Shown: in pieces, positions 12,701-27,700 of the stretch | Layout of the letters: every line of letters begins with the position of its first letter | Position numbering within the stretch: position 1 is the stretch's first letter | Source of the DNA: Phallusia fumigata | Lineage: Eukaryota; Chordata; Ascidiacea; Phlebobranchia; Ascidiidae | Assembly (NCBI GenBank): GCA_008931825.1 | Contig: QXVZ01024819.1 | Span: forward strand, 1-64,000 | Direction of reading: 5' to 3' | Length of the DNA: 64,000 nt | Program-made: the position numbers and the translations under genes | Notes under the pieces: generated by a model | What the model saw: the letters and a program-made list of their open reading frames with translations, nothing else | Database searches by the model: none | What the model was told of the DNA's origin: nothing

Positions 12701-15700
12701 GCTTGCTACAGAACTCTGGCATGCGATTTTCTAACACACGAAGGTATAATATGCCGATATTCAATTACCCCTAAAGGTCGAATTTTTGGTAAATGTCAAG
12801 ATAGACGTTCTAAATAGTTTCATGCTTGAGTGGTATGAGGCTTGTAATGTGCGTGGGCTGGGTTAACTGTACCGGAAATTCGTGGGTCGTTTGGTATTGT
12901 GGGGTGTTGCACTAAAACGCACATTTAACTAGGATAATATTACAGAAGTATTCTTAAAAATACGTACAATTCGCTTTTTTATCGTTTTTTGCTATACCTT
13001 TGATATAAAGCCTTTCAGATTTACTAATTGGCGATCTTGTCCAACGTCACAGTTTTTAAACACTTTGTAATATGCTTAAACAATTTCCTACAAAATTCTG
13101 TAGCAAACACAATGTGACAGCTTTTCTAAAGCACAAACCAATGTATATGAGGTCGACAGTAACATCGCTAAAGATTTTCAAAATTAGATTAAACCGCGCG
13201 ACTGGTTAAATCGAACGGTGGATCACGCACATCTACGTGGAAAATCCGCTTTCAGTGCACCAAGACGTGCACGTAGACAGCTCTGCAGTTGCAGCGCAGT
13301 ATCTCGGCTCCAAATAATCTGGTTACGAGCGTTAAGGTTTCATGTTCAAAATCGCGTGAGACATTTCCTCAGACCGCACATTCCACAAATTCAGGTCACT
13401 TGATCTGACGTGACGTGTTACTGATTTTCGTTGCATTGTAATGGCGGAAGTGTCGTTTAAACCTCGAATAAGCGCTGTGCTTGGTAAAAAAATACGGTTG
13501 TCTTTGTATGATGGAGTGAAAATTGATTTAAACTGGGGGAAGTCAACCTGATTTAACGCTCCGCGTGTCATTGTGTCACAAGATGACTTAAACGTCCCAT
13601 GACAAATATTTTCATCTAAACCCGCGTTAAAACCTTACGATATTTCTAAACAGAACTGTTTTGTGTCAAAAGCGGTGGTTTTTATGTTTAATATCAACGT
13701 GTAAATTTGAACCGTAATGGAACTAAACTATTTCGAAATTTGCAGTTACATTATGACGCTGCACATAACTTAATTTGTAATTAAATTTTCTGAAATTTAT
13801 GAAAGGCAGAATCGCGCAGTTTAGTATCTGGTTTGTTAAACAATCCTTAAATTATGCGAAATTGATCTTGAGTGTCAGTTTAAAACCTGTTGGCTTTTTA
13901 CCGCCATTTTGCATTTTTCTCTACTTAATACTATTTTGACATTGAACAATTTAAGCTAACTTTACAAACCAGATACATTGTTTTAATCCGTTTTTACCGT
14001 ATTATGTTTTCAAAAGCAGAAACGGGTATTTTTAGTTAATAAAACAAATGTATTTTTTATTGTGTGTCGCCACATTCATACGGATNTATGCCGATATTCA
14101 ATTACCCCTAAAGGTCGCATTTTTGGTAAATGTCAAGATAGACTTTCTAAATAGTTTCATGCTTGAGTGGTATCAGGCTTTGTAATGTGCGTGGGCTGCG
14201 TTAACTGTACTGGAAATTTGTGGGTCGTTGGAAGAAATATTCTTAAAAATACGTACAATTCGCAAAAGCGCTTCAGATTTACTAATTGGCGATCTTGTCC
14301 AACGTCACAGTTTTTTAACACTTTGTAATATGCTTAAACAATTTCCTACAAAATTCTGTAGCAAACACAATGTGACAGCTTTTCTAAAGCTCAAACCAAT
14401 GTATATGAGGTCGACAGTAACATCGCTAAAGATTTTCAAAATTAGATTAAACCGCGCGACTGGTTAAATCGAACGGTGGATCACGCACATCGACGTGGAA
14501 AATCCGCTTTCAGTGCACCAAGACGTGCACGTAGCCAGCTCTGCAGTTGCAGCGCAGTATCTCGGCTCCAAATAATCTGGTTACGAGCGTTAAGGTTTCA
14601 TGTTCAAAATCGCATGAGACATTTCCTCAGACCGCACATTCCACAAATTCAGGTCACTTGATCTGATGTGACATTTCGTTGCATTGTAATGGCGAAAGTG
14701 TCGTTTAAACCTCGAATAAGCGCTGTGCTTTGTAAGAAAATTCGTTTGTCTTTGTATGATGGAGTAAGAATTGATTTAAACAGGGGGAAGTCAACCTGAT
14801 TTAACGCTTCGTGTGTCATTGTGTCACAAGATGACTTAAACGTCCCATGACAAATATTTTTATCTAAACCCGCGTTAAAACCTTACGATATTTCTGAACA
14901 GAACTGTTTTTTTACTTTTGTCAAAAGCGGTGGTTTTTATGTTTAATATAAACGTGTAAATTTGAAACGTAATGGAAATAAAATATTCCGAAATTTGCAG
15001 GTACATAATGACGCTGCACATAACTTTGTGATTAAATTTTCTTGTATTTTATTAGGGGAAGATTGAGGCAGTTTAGTATCTGGTTTGTTAAACAATCCTT
15101 AAATTATGCGAAATTGATCTTAAGTGTCAGTTTAAAACCTGTTGGCTTTTCCGCCATTTTGCATTTTTCTCTACTTAATACTATTTTTACATTGAACGAT
15201 TTGAGCAAACTTTACAAACCCGGTAAGTATAGTGTTTTAATCCGTTTTTACCGTGTTATGTTTTTAAAAGCAGAAACGGGTATTTTTAGTTAATAAAACA
15301 AATGTATTTTATATTGTGTGTCGCCACATTCATACGGATTTTGACCCGGTTGATCAATTACCAAAGGTATAACCGCTTTTAAACTTCAATTTGAACTACC
15401 TAGTTCCGTGTAGTTAATGCGCAAAGGGTGTATTTGAAAATTGGTGTGAATACAATCAGACCGTCGAACTTTAAATATCTTTGTCACCTTACCCCCCCAC
15501 GATCAGATAATGTTACATTTACGTTGCAACACTTCCTGTTTTCTACACTATGACGTCACTCTGACGTGTTTTGGGAAAACTTAGCCGAGGGTGCCACCTG
15601 GAGTGTCAGTTTTGCGAGGATCCGTTTGGGACCTGAAAGTTCAAACATGATTCAATAACAGATTAAGTTATGTCAATTTGCCGTGTATATCGCTGCGATG

Positions 15701-18700
15701 CTGCAAAGTTTTTGCAATTTCGTTTGATGTATTGAAACGAAATAAGTTCAGTGAAATAAGAAAAGGAATCATTGGAACATCAAAAATAAAAAAATGCTTA
15801 ATGTATCCCTTCATGATGATGCCCAAATGGTAAATTTTTAATAATAAAAGTCTTTTTGAGCATAATCCTTTAGAGGAGCAACTGCGGTCAAACAGTCGCA
15901 AGACTTTAGTTCTACAATGCATTTGACTGTATTTTTTGTTTATTTGCTTTATTACGTTTTAAATCCAATTAAAACTAAATTACAATATGCAGTCCACAAA
16001 AAGTTCGAATCTCAACACATGTTTGCTCCCCTCAAACTATTTAATATTGTTAATATTGCTGTAGTATTTCGAATCCGAAGCATTTAAAGACTTACCTTTG
16101 CGGATGAATGTGGGTTTTTTGTAAAGCGAAACATAAAAAAACTCAGAAAATATTGTAAAAACAGCTAAGTAACCGGATAAATTTTAGGTCAATAAAAGTT
16201 TCAAATTTGTGGTATATTTTGTACAAAAATGCGAAGTTTTTTCGGACTTTATTTGGATATTTCCGCAGCTGACGAACCAGAACCACTCGACATTCAGATA
16301 AACATCTCGAAGTGGGTTTTGACCATTTTGGGCCTTTTAATCCAGCGTGAAAATTTATCGAGCTTTGCAAACGTCATGGTGCGATTATCAGTAACATGTC
16401 GCAAAATCTTGCGTGTCTTCAAAAGCCTTTTCTGACCCAGTGCTTGGAAGATTACTCGGAAATAGTCATTCCATGTCACATTGTAGATTGATTAACTTTT
16501 GTTGGTAGCAGCTGTGTAAAAACAAAGCAATAAATCATGTAAGTTATGTAATTTTAGTGTTTTTTTTTGTTTGTTGTTTTTCACTTGTGGCATGAAATTT
16601 GACAGTTTGCTCACCGAAAACCTAGGTAACCTGTGCTGAACTTAGTCACAACTGTATTTTAATTTGGGACTAAATGAGGTACAATTAATTTAACAAACAA
16701 TTTTTGTCTGAATTTAAAAAAAATTTTGTGAGATAACAACTGCTGTTTTTAGTAAAAGGCAGGCTACGAAAAAAATGTTTTGTCAACTTCAAGTCGCGTA
16801 TTTTTGTACCAACCAAAAGTTGTGCCTGATTTTTGTTGAGGCAACTCCTTTTGTAAACATTCAACTTCACCATGTAACAATTTTTTTCAGAAAACAGTTG
16901 CCGACCCGTGATTGACGCCCTTGGAACTTGCTTCCCGGAAACATCAGGAGGCGCTGTTGCCAACGCGAATTGTCCGCAAACATTCAACAACATCAGATAT
17001 CACACCACAGGTACATATACAAACTTAACCAGTGCTGTATCAAGCGTTTAAATGTCCTGGGACAAAATTGTCTTAGATAGGCTTTTTGCTCGAGTTGTGC
17101 AGCAAATCAACGCAAGTTGAAATACAAGTATTGTTTTTAAAGTTGATGCAAAACAGATCAAAAACGCGCGAAAAAAATGAGGGACGTTTTTTATACCTCA
17201 GGCATTTGAGATTTAGAAAATGTTTTTACTGCTAATAACTAGTGTACTTTTAATTGGCACATTTAAATAAATTTAGTTTATAATTTAAATGTAGAAACTA
17301 AAAATGAGAAACATGTCAGCATTGAAACCTTTTGGTTTGTTTATGGCAGTGGTTCCCAACCTTTTTTGGTGCATCCCCCCTTTGCTTATTTTGAAACTTT
17401 TCATTCCTCCTCTACCAGACAGAAAATGGTTTGAAAAGTAATAATAAAAGGTTCAAGCCGCTGATCTGCATAAAAAGAAATAGTATACTTATCATGAATA
17501 ACTTTACTGCCACGTGGAAATTCCTCCCCGGTTGGGAACCACTGGTTTCTGCAAATTGCAAATTAGACACACATTAGATTCTAGAAATATTGCTGGTTAG
17601 CGTACGTGACTGGATAGTTTTTTTTACACACAACAATGCTACCGGATTTTTCCTATAGCAACACGAGACAGTTTTTGTGTGGTATCTCACTTGGAAAGTG
17701 CGTTTCTTCCAAAGCATCAATGCATTACATAATCTTAATTCTGGCGCGCGCATTTTCAATCGCATTCCGCATCACAACTGGGACAAGAATCGGAATTCCG
17801 ATTTGACTAGCAGACTAAACAATGCTGCTTAAAGCGGAAAGCCCACAACAACAGAAGATTTATCACCAAGTGGATGTTTTAAAACTTGCTTCTGAGGCAA
17901 GATTTTATCTGAGATTAAGGAAAAAATTACTTTTAGATGGCTGTAACGAGAAACGTACAGCTTTTAACAATCAGTCAGTTTTATCTTTGTGTATGTTTAT
18001 CCATGAAAACGATGTTTATCTGTGAAAAAATCTACAGGACCCAATGACAACACAAAAATGTAACGAAGTTAAAAATTGCATTTTTTACAATTGCATAATT
18101 GAAAATACATTATTTTTAATATCAATGTACTGTATAGCGCCTTTGGCACGTCTTTATCTATGGTTATATCAGCATCCATGCCTAAAATTTATCTTCCAAA
18201 ACGTTTGGTTCAACCTGAAATTTTATATCAACACAGCCCTTGTAGGACCAACGTCGCGGAGACGAATCCCACAACATGTCGTTAAAAAGTCACTTGATTT
18301 ACCCCGTTTTAGGTTAATCTATATGTGCAAATAAATGTATGAAACCTATGAAAATGCAGTGCAGGTTCTACGGGACGGATTTACTCATTTCTTTTCCTGT
18401 CGTTTAATGCATTAAAACGCTTCACTCTGCGCACGACCCAAACTATTTACAGATCACTCTTGAATCCCTCGAATTTAAAAATATTCTATGATTGCGGTAA
18501 AACTTTTTAAACGAGAAGTACGTCACCGAGGTAATCTCCACTTTCAACTCCGTCTAAGACTAGAAAAAAAAACAGAAGTGCCTATATGTATAAAATCGGA
18601 AACATGGATTTCAGTTTTTGCCGAATTTCTGTTAATTAAGGACTGGTAATTTTTCTACAGAGGAATGCAAAGATGAATGTAAAACCTAACCTACTGTACC

Positions 18701-21700
18701 CCGCAAATACAAAATATCTCAGTTTGTTGACAACAAGCCGTCATTTACCTTTCTAATTGCAAAGTGACGTATTGTGTTTACCAAACATTTACCCCTAAGT
18801 AGTGAGTCACGTCCAGTTGGTAAACTACGTCACTAGTATTTGTCATCAACGCACATCGCGGATTAGGGTCGGGGCACTGGAGGATGATAGTCGCACATGT
18901 AAAAAGATCCATTGTTATTCTGTAACCAACCTTACTACGCTTTTACGGAAGGCACTTGTTTTTCTGGACAAAATGTTTTGATGGCGTCACGAAAACACTA
19001 TGACCTAACATTGATCAGTCACACCTGTTTTATGCACGGGCCATTTAAATCACTGGTTTTCCGATAAGTAAGAATACCGTCAGAGTGGGGGGCGAACCAC
19101 CTTTATTGCAGATACCTGCGCCACACGACATCTTAAAGGTTAATCCAGCAAATAACCACTAATCCCAGTTGCGCAGCAGCTTCTTTGATGGGTTTGAATT
19201 TGTAGATCCGCGCACGATATCCACACTAATCTACATCAGAGATCAATACTGTGTCGAATATTCCCGTGCAGCGCGATGAACTGGTGACGTCAGACCGCTG
19301 TGTAATCTACAAAAATTGCATTGTTAATGTAAATTTGTTTGTTATTGATTTGCCCATCACGCAAAAAGACACAAAACGTCATTAACGACGTTTCGCTATT
19401 TAAGAGGGGGCAAAAGTGTTTTTGTGATCATTTTGAGGTATGACGTACCCACAGGGTGCTATAACGTCACAAGTCTCGCAACGGGTCAAGTGAATCCCAC
19501 AGACAAGCATCTGATCGGTTCAGGTTACAAGAAAAATATCTTAAGGCTCTTCGGGTTGGACAAACTGCACGCAAATACTCTACACAATAAAACTGCGTGT
19601 ACATTCTTCACTTAAGCCTCCTAAGCCGCAGTTACTTCCATTTGAGACACTTATATATATTGAAAAATGTCTTTTTGAAGAGGTTAAAGTCTTTTTGAAG
19701 AGGTTAAATATATATTGAAAAATGTCTTTTTGAAGAGGTTAAAAAAGCAAAGAATTTTAAGTACGGCGGTTGTGCGGTTACAGTGCACATCTGACCTTGG
19801 CCTACGGTTCCCTAAAAAAAACGTCCTTTTTGATATTCACAGTGCTTACAAAGGATACCGCGCCAAAGGCATACACCAAATAGTTGGAAGCCATTTAGAT
19901 CGTCAAGGGCCTTTGTTCCTAAGGGACTACGACTGTGTGTCTGTTAGCACCCCGGCTTAAAGATTGTCGCCAAATGTGATCTATGTGACATCGCCTCTGA
20001 CAGTTGAAACCATGAACAACTTGGGCTGACGAGATGAAACGTCAATCCTTGGTACCACTGACCAAATGCGGTTAGATTGAACTCTAGAGTCTAGACTAAC
20101 TGTCGATCGGGTGATTGGCTGATTATGCTGTTGAAAGATGCGGAGAACTTGAGGTCGCTTCGAGCTAAGTCACTGCTGGTGAAAAACTCGACTCGAGTCG
20201 TTTGCGTACAAAATAATAATGTTTCGTGGTGCATGCAGCAAAATTATTTTTACACAAACCAATATTTTGAAAAAGTTATTCACTAAAAAATATTAGGATT
20301 TCATTGAAACTTAATTTATTGTATTGACTCATACTTCAAACGGATCAATGGAAACGACTTGATTCGTGTCGCCAAGCACATGATATACATTTGACGTAGA
20401 TTCGAGGGTGAATAGCTCTGATTCAACTCAAAAAACGCCATTTTCAAACCTAACTAGCAAAAACTATTTTTTTAGTGGTGAACCTTACTTTACCAACCGA
20501 TTTACGTAATCTTTTTATCTGCAGATAACGTCAGTCGACGTTGTCTTCCCGATGGATTGTGGGAAGACAAATCCAACTACAGTGCATGTCGACCCATACA
20601 CGAAAAGGTACTTCCCCACGCCTGCATACACCGCACTGCTCGTGCTGCTTGTCATTAGAATTTGAATGTTGTAGTTTGAACAGATTGGCTGTGCATTTTG
20701 ATTTTTGTTGTTGCCCAAATGTGTTTTAAAACTTTAGGAGCTGTTGTGGTTAAAGTAGTGTCAAAGGTTTGGTTCGCTGCATAGTTTAGAGCCAATTTGT
20801 GTTAATGTTCTGATCTTTAGTATTTTTTGTTTGTTGAGAAAAATCTCAGAATTTCTGGTTAAATGTTATAGATTCATTTTATGGATTGTACACGGGGTCG
20901 GTTAACTGTTAGGTAAAGCCGGAACGCTCAGGGTTTAAACTTAAGGTAAAAATGCAGTCTCCACTGCAACTTATTGTTGCCGAATTTGTTATGGTCAATG
21001 GGCATGTATATTGCGCAATGATGAAAATGGTGTAGCAGCTAAACCACGATTAACTAAAAAGGCCCTACAATCAAAAGTATGAAGAGATATACCATAAATA
21101 AAGCCATCGCTAGATCCCTCCTTTTCCACAAAAATATGTTAAATTTCTTTGTTAAAATTGCGAAGGTCATCAAACTCTTTTGGTCGCTTATTGCCACCTT
21201 TTAAAAATGTTAATTCGGGTCGAATTGTCGAACAATCCACTAAACACGACTGTATACCTTTATCGATTAGTGAAAAGGCATTTGTAATGCAATTCAAATA
21301 TCTCAAATTGTTTCTCCCATCTGAAACCGTCATCTCCAATAAAAGAAGGAGTCACTAAGTCGCTAACAGCTTGTGCGGCCGTCAATTAACCACCCACTCC
21401 TCCGGGATTTCTATATCCGTCGCGATGTCCCATGTGTCTCAACGCTGACACCTTAAACGTGCGCCTTAAGATCGCTCACATCAAAACGATCTTTCTCACA
21501 GGGTTCTAATAAAAAAGTGATAAAAATTTTAGTTTTATTGGCAAATAACTTTGGTGTTCCAAGTGCGTGCAACTCCCTAATTACTGGTTTGCGAAGTTTA
21601 ATAAAATTTCTCAATATTTAAAGTCGTTCTCAAATTTCGTTTAAGTTTTAACACAAATATCCAGTTGTATTTTTATCGTCACATGAACCAACTAACAAAA

Positions 21701-24700
21701 TTTGTCGGAAGTACAACTTATTTTGCTTTACCAGAATGAGATGTTTGCTCTTTTTACAAAGTATAATTGCAAAGTATTTTCCTTTATCAAGGGTGTCGTG
21801 GCATGTAGAAAGATGTTGGTTTCTTTGTCTGATATAATGTATGACGTTTTTTAGTAACATTATAATATTTCCAGCAGACAAAAAAGAAAATACGGCAAAA
21901 GTCTTAAAAACGAGCGATTAAAGTTTTTTCTTTTAGACATTTTTTATTGACCAGGAAAAACGTTTGTTTTGGAATCTTGTATTTTTGCAAAACTAGCACT
22001 TGGGAATTCGAATCAATGAGATTCGAAATATTTTTATGCATTCCTTTATCATGGCGTTTTAAGTTATTAAAACGCATTTGTAACTTAGTTGTATGTATGT
22101 GGCTGTGTAGAGCTTGTTATGTGATGGATTGGATGCATCTCTCGGATCAACCACGAGCAGCACAAGTAACGTCACAACAAAGGTAAGTCAAAACCTACAC
22201 CAGATAAATTTGATGGTGTGAGAGTTCTATGCTTGATAGGGGTTCCGAACTGCTTGGTTTGATTGTTAAAGTCTCGTGTCATTTAAACAATAGTAAAACT
22301 AGAATGATAAAGACAATAACGTTTCATATACTTGGGAATTTAAAGCAAAACTGTAACATTGAAGAGCGGCTTTATCGTAATTTGAACATAATGTGTTTTT
22401 GGGCGGAAAACTATCACGTTTTCTCTTAGATTCGTGCTGTAGGTATTTTAGTAAATTATACATGATCTTTGGTATTGTGAGATCATGTATTGCCTGCCAC
22501 ATGTTCGTGCAAAGTTTTGTCGTATTTTTAGTGCGCAAACATAAATTTTTACACAAAGTCAAGGGTTTCTTGAATTCATTTGTTTCATTTTGGAGACTTT
22601 TTACAAACGAGGTAATATGGGCGATTAAGCTCTTTTCTAACAATCGTGGTCATTTCATTTTTTGTAGAGATAATTTGAAATAATAAAAAACAATAATTAT
22701 TTCAAAACAATTTTCATGTCTAAAATTGACTGAAGGTTGAAGCAAATTTGCACTTCACTTTAGTTGTGGTGAAATTAACTAAATATTGGATTTCAGTAAA
22801 ATTACCTAGATTGATTTAACTTGTAATGTTAGTGACGAAAATTTACTCATTATATTTAAAGGTGAGATGCAAGATCGCACACAGGGACTAGTATTTTGAC
22901 TTAACTTGACGATTTTAATTGCATACGTTGTCCTCACCAAACAAAAACATTTCTGAAGCCCAGCAAAAAATCTGGCTATGTAGTTTTGCACTTTAAATAG
23001 GGTTGTAACAAACAATACAAGCTCATAATTATCATTAAAGTTATTTGTTGTAGGAGCCGACTTGTGAGCTTCACCTGTTTCGTCTCGCCATGATGTCATA
23101 CGTCGGACGGGGACTTTCCCTTGGAACACTCACACTAACTTTCATTATCTTCTGGGTTTTGAGGTACAGTCGTTGTTAGAATCAATATTGCATGTTTGGC
23201 ATTTCGTGAACCTTTAAGATGGGGATTTTCGAACCCACACGGGGCATGCACTTGAAGGCGAACTGACTCATATTTTGTCAATGCGATTTTAGTTCAGGGC
23301 TTCGCCCAACATAAAAACTAACAATAAGGTATGGATACTGATTTTGGTCAACCCCATAATTTCTGTTATACCTTTCAATACGATTGACAGTTATTTACGT
23401 TCTATTGATACCTTTCTTACGGTAACAGTGAGCATTTTTTGTATTTGATATCAGTGACACTGTTAAAGGATTTAGTTTATCCACCAGATGGTAGTCGCAG
23501 TCATTATTTGGGCTGAAAAAGTTCTTTGTCTAGTGGTAAACGCAACTGTCCTGCACAAAACAAAAATAAGTCACTAAAAATGTAATGTTTGGGTGTCTAT
23601 CAAATTGTGCAGAAGTATTCGATGTTGGCGAATCATCATCCATTGGAATTTGACCGGGTCCCTCATCTTGTACAACCTTTCTTGGATTTTACTTCATGTT
23701 TTTGTCAGCTACGAATCAATGGCGAATAACACGGTACGTTCGAACCCGATATTGTTCTTACACTAAACTTGCCAGTTTTGGTCGGCAAAAAAGTATCAAG
23801 CCGTTTTGGGAGACAGCCTTCTAATTGTTGGTATAAAGCAGGGGTGTCCAAAGTGCGGCCCGTGACGCCATTTCACGTGGCCCGCGGCTGTAGGTTTAAA
23901 CTGTGTTGCACATGGCCCGTCAAAGTGTTGATTAGGCTTTTGGGTTGAAGCGACTAAATCGTGACTTCACACATAAGCTTTCTATGGAACTTTATTTATC
24001 GGCAAGAAGGGAGGGTACGTTGTGCTGACGCAACACAAATCTCGTAAAGCTGATAAGATTGGTTAAGAACTTCAGAAAAAACGCTGGGCCGCGGGCGCCT
24101 TCACCCGATTAAAAACGGCCCTTCTTAAAAAACAACTTTCCAGTGTTGTAAACAATTCCTAATTTCTTAACTTACACATTATAAAATGGTATACATATAA
24201 GTACAACTGGACCTAATGCCTTTTTTTCGATTTTTTTGCCTTTAATGTAGATAAGGCAATTTCTACCTGAAGTTGTGGAAGGCTTGATTTTGAATCAGGC
24301 GGTATCGAATGCATGTAATTGTTTTCCTGGGCATTTGTACTATCCCTTTATAAGCCTAAGATTTCTCAATGGTTTGGCTTTTTCTCAATAGCGGAGAGAA
24401 TCGAATATTATAGGGCTTGACTTAAGATCGAAATGTAACGGCTGATGTTTTTGTTTGTCTTAGGTTGCTTGTCGATTCCTGGTCACCATGTTTAACTACA
24501 CACAAATGACCAACTACTTCTGGTGTTTCGTGGAAGGCCTCTATCTTCATATGATGGTTGTGCGCGCATACACTTACGACAGATTTAACCTCACAACGTA
24601 TATGATTGTCGGTTGGGGTAAGTCCTGTTTTAGTTTTGATTTTGCGTTTGTTCGCTGGCGACTTAAACAAATATTAACACTCAGTGGGGGCTCGACCATA

Positions 24701-27700
24701 TTAGTTCTCGCCAATTCTCTAGACTTGCTATACAGCCCATGTATATATACTATTTGTTCAGAAATTTAAGCTTAAAAATATTACTTTCAATTAGTATTTT
24801 ACTGCTTGTTACTGAACAGGTGTACCGCTGCCAATTATTGGCATTTGGATGGCAGTGAAATTCGCCTACCAGGACTCGCATTGTTGGATTACCAGACCAG
24901 CTGTAGACAAACTTTCAGCAAGTTATTTCCTTCATATCCCCACCCTCGTTGTGCTTCTGGTAAGTTTCGTCGTATTGCCTTATGACAATGAAATAAGAAT
25001 TAGTCTCCTCTTAAACGATTTACTAAAGGAGTGGGCACAACACCTACAGCTTTTTTACATGTTCTGTTCAGTTAATTGTCAGTTTTTATGTCAACTTTTA
25101 CGGACATCACTACACGTAGTTCGTAAAGTCACCTTTTATGTATGTGTAACAAATTCGGCGAGCAAAACTTGCAGATCATAAACCTAAAAAGTAAATATAA
25201 AGTTTTGTTGCTTTGAGGGCTCGGCAACTTATACATCACCGATCCAAGAGTGTACCTCTTTTATCATTGCTACCGCACGCCTTAAGATTTCTAAAAGAAA
25301 CTTTTTACTTTATCTACTGACCTCTACCGCCTTCTTGCGGCAGGTAAACGCTGTAATCCTTGCTAACATAGTAAGGATCCTCATCACTAAACTCCGGAGC
25401 AGAGCGCCAGCGGATGACAGGGGAGTAGATTATATGAAGGCCGTGAAAGCTGCTCTATTCCTTTTACCAATGTTAGGATTTACTTACATAATTTTTCTGG
25501 TTAATCCGGCACCGGGAACAGCTGGGGAGCTCATATTTTATTACGTCAATACGTTTCTTCAAAGTTTTCAGGTGAGGTCGATATTTTAGATGTAAAAAAC
25601 ACGAAACCTTTAATATCCTTTGAAGCTGCAGCAAGTTGAACAGGCCGTTGCTGCCTGGCATAAAATATTGATATCCCAATACTCATCGAAAAAAATTTGC
25701 ATTTAAAATTTCACCTATTTAACTTTCTTCACCAAGGTTGCCAGTTTGGAATGGCCACAAAACATTTTGACAAACCCGCGATGAACAAAGTTGCTTTAAG
25801 CTGTTCCGAACCCGGTGAAACTTTTCGGGCCTTCCATGTGTGAGGAGAGTTCGCGAAAATTAAATTATTAATACTCGAGTTTCAGTCGCGACGATGAATA
25901 AACCTGCAAAAAACTAGCTGAGTAGAGATATTTTGTGGTTTGAAACTTAGCTTGCACACGACATCTACCTTTATTGGCCAGGAAAAAGTGCTGTTCAATA
26001 CTACTAATGTGAAGTTTAGTAAATCAACAAGCCTAAATGAAACATCTGATTAGGGTCGTTACAGAGCGTTTGATACGGATCTAATATTTGGTGGTTCCGT
26101 TTTTTGTGCGTTTTTTTGCAAATGGTTTCTAAATGAACATCATGTGGTCAACTGGGATAGCCGCGTTAAAAAATTGTTCCCAGTAAGACCGACCGCCAGT
26201 CAAACAGATTTTAAAACTTGCAGCGATGTGCAATTCTGGCATTAAACAAGCTGCTTCGTCTTTCCCATTGATGAAAGAAAATTCAAAACAAATTCTATCA
26301 ACAATCGCTGTTGTCATCAGTTTTGCTGTGAATTAACTTTTACAAGCTCTCTGGTAGATATGTTTTTAAAGGAGAAATATTGTTAAATAATGTGTGATGG
26401 AGCACACGGCCCAAATAGTTTGAGTTTTCAACTAAAACACCACAAACAAACTAATATATTTTACAGGGTTTCTTTGTATGCATCATCTTCTGCTTTGCAA
26501 ATGGTGAAATTCAAACTGCCGTTCTGAAAGCTATAAGATCGTGGAGACATCAACATCCAATACCTTGCTATAAGGACGAGTCGGGTAGTAAGTTTTTTGC
26601 ATGTGTTAGATGTTTTTACATTCACCTTGACACAAACAATAACCATTATTCTTTGCATGCCCATCGATCGCCGTTGGGTATTGAATACGTGCCGAAGGTT
26701 TATTGTAAAGTTGCTGTGAAATAGCTTGTTAATTTGGGTGTAGTAAGATTTTATTTTGCAAAATGCGCTAGAGTGAAATAGAGTCTATATTGCCTTGGTG
26801 TGGCTCGTGTAAAGTAAAGTCCATAATCACAGGGGGTGAGTCAAATTAAGTTAAGTCCTATGGAAGAAGCAAAATAAGCGAGATTTTCGTTCTAGCTAAG
26901 TAAATTATATTTATTGCGAAGAGTGACTCTAGTCAAGTCAAGTCTTTTGCTAAACTTTGCGAAAAAAGAGGGAATTGAAATATCTAAACTCACGTGGAGT
27001 AACATCGCGGATAAAACAAAACAATGTACATCAGTCACGAAGACGGTTGAGTTGCGTAACCGCCTTGTGGTCGCATGTTGGTCGTTCTCGTCCGCCTTTT
27101 TACGTAAATCTGTCAAGTGTCCAGTTGCCCGCCGTGGGTAAAATTGAAATTTGTGATAGATTAGTTCAGGTTTTAATAAGAGACACTGAAGCGAAACCTC
27201 CCCCGCCCCAAAACATTTTACATGTAGTCTTGCAAAATACTCGAACAGACTATAGCTATAAACAACCCTATATGCACCAAATCAAATTTGTACCCCATGA
27301 TCATTCTAGGCTTCTTGGTTATGTATCTTGCCAATTGAACCCGTGTTATTCAGACTGGAACATGTCAAGGAACTGAATTACTCATTGACTGCAGATGTTT
27401 CAATAAACCTGTGTGTATCTTTTCCTGTGACAGCAATAGAGCTTAAGAACTAGTCCCATGGTATGTGAGATTGAAACAAAAATGCCATTGGCATGGTCAC
27501 CTGCCGGATTCGATTCAGCAAACGCCAGTGCATGTTTGACATCTTTTGGATTTTTGACAATTAAAGACAAACGTAAAAGATGGCAAAATTTGTGACCTAG
27601 CCCATAACGCGACTGTTATACGCTGCAAAAGTGTACTTCCTAATCTTTCTCAGCTTTTGGAGTTTACATGTGCAAGAAAGTGAGCAGAAAGGCTTCCCAA

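Noticed and set aside
13218-14661. Two nearly identical 61-residue frames (13218 and 14476)
   Set aside because: They are the two copies of the large tandem duplication; no ATG-led domain or splice context, so not genes.
23206-23250. B-box-like gggttcgaa on the minus strand
   Set aside because: No matching A box or cloverleaf could be found; at most a SINE fragment.
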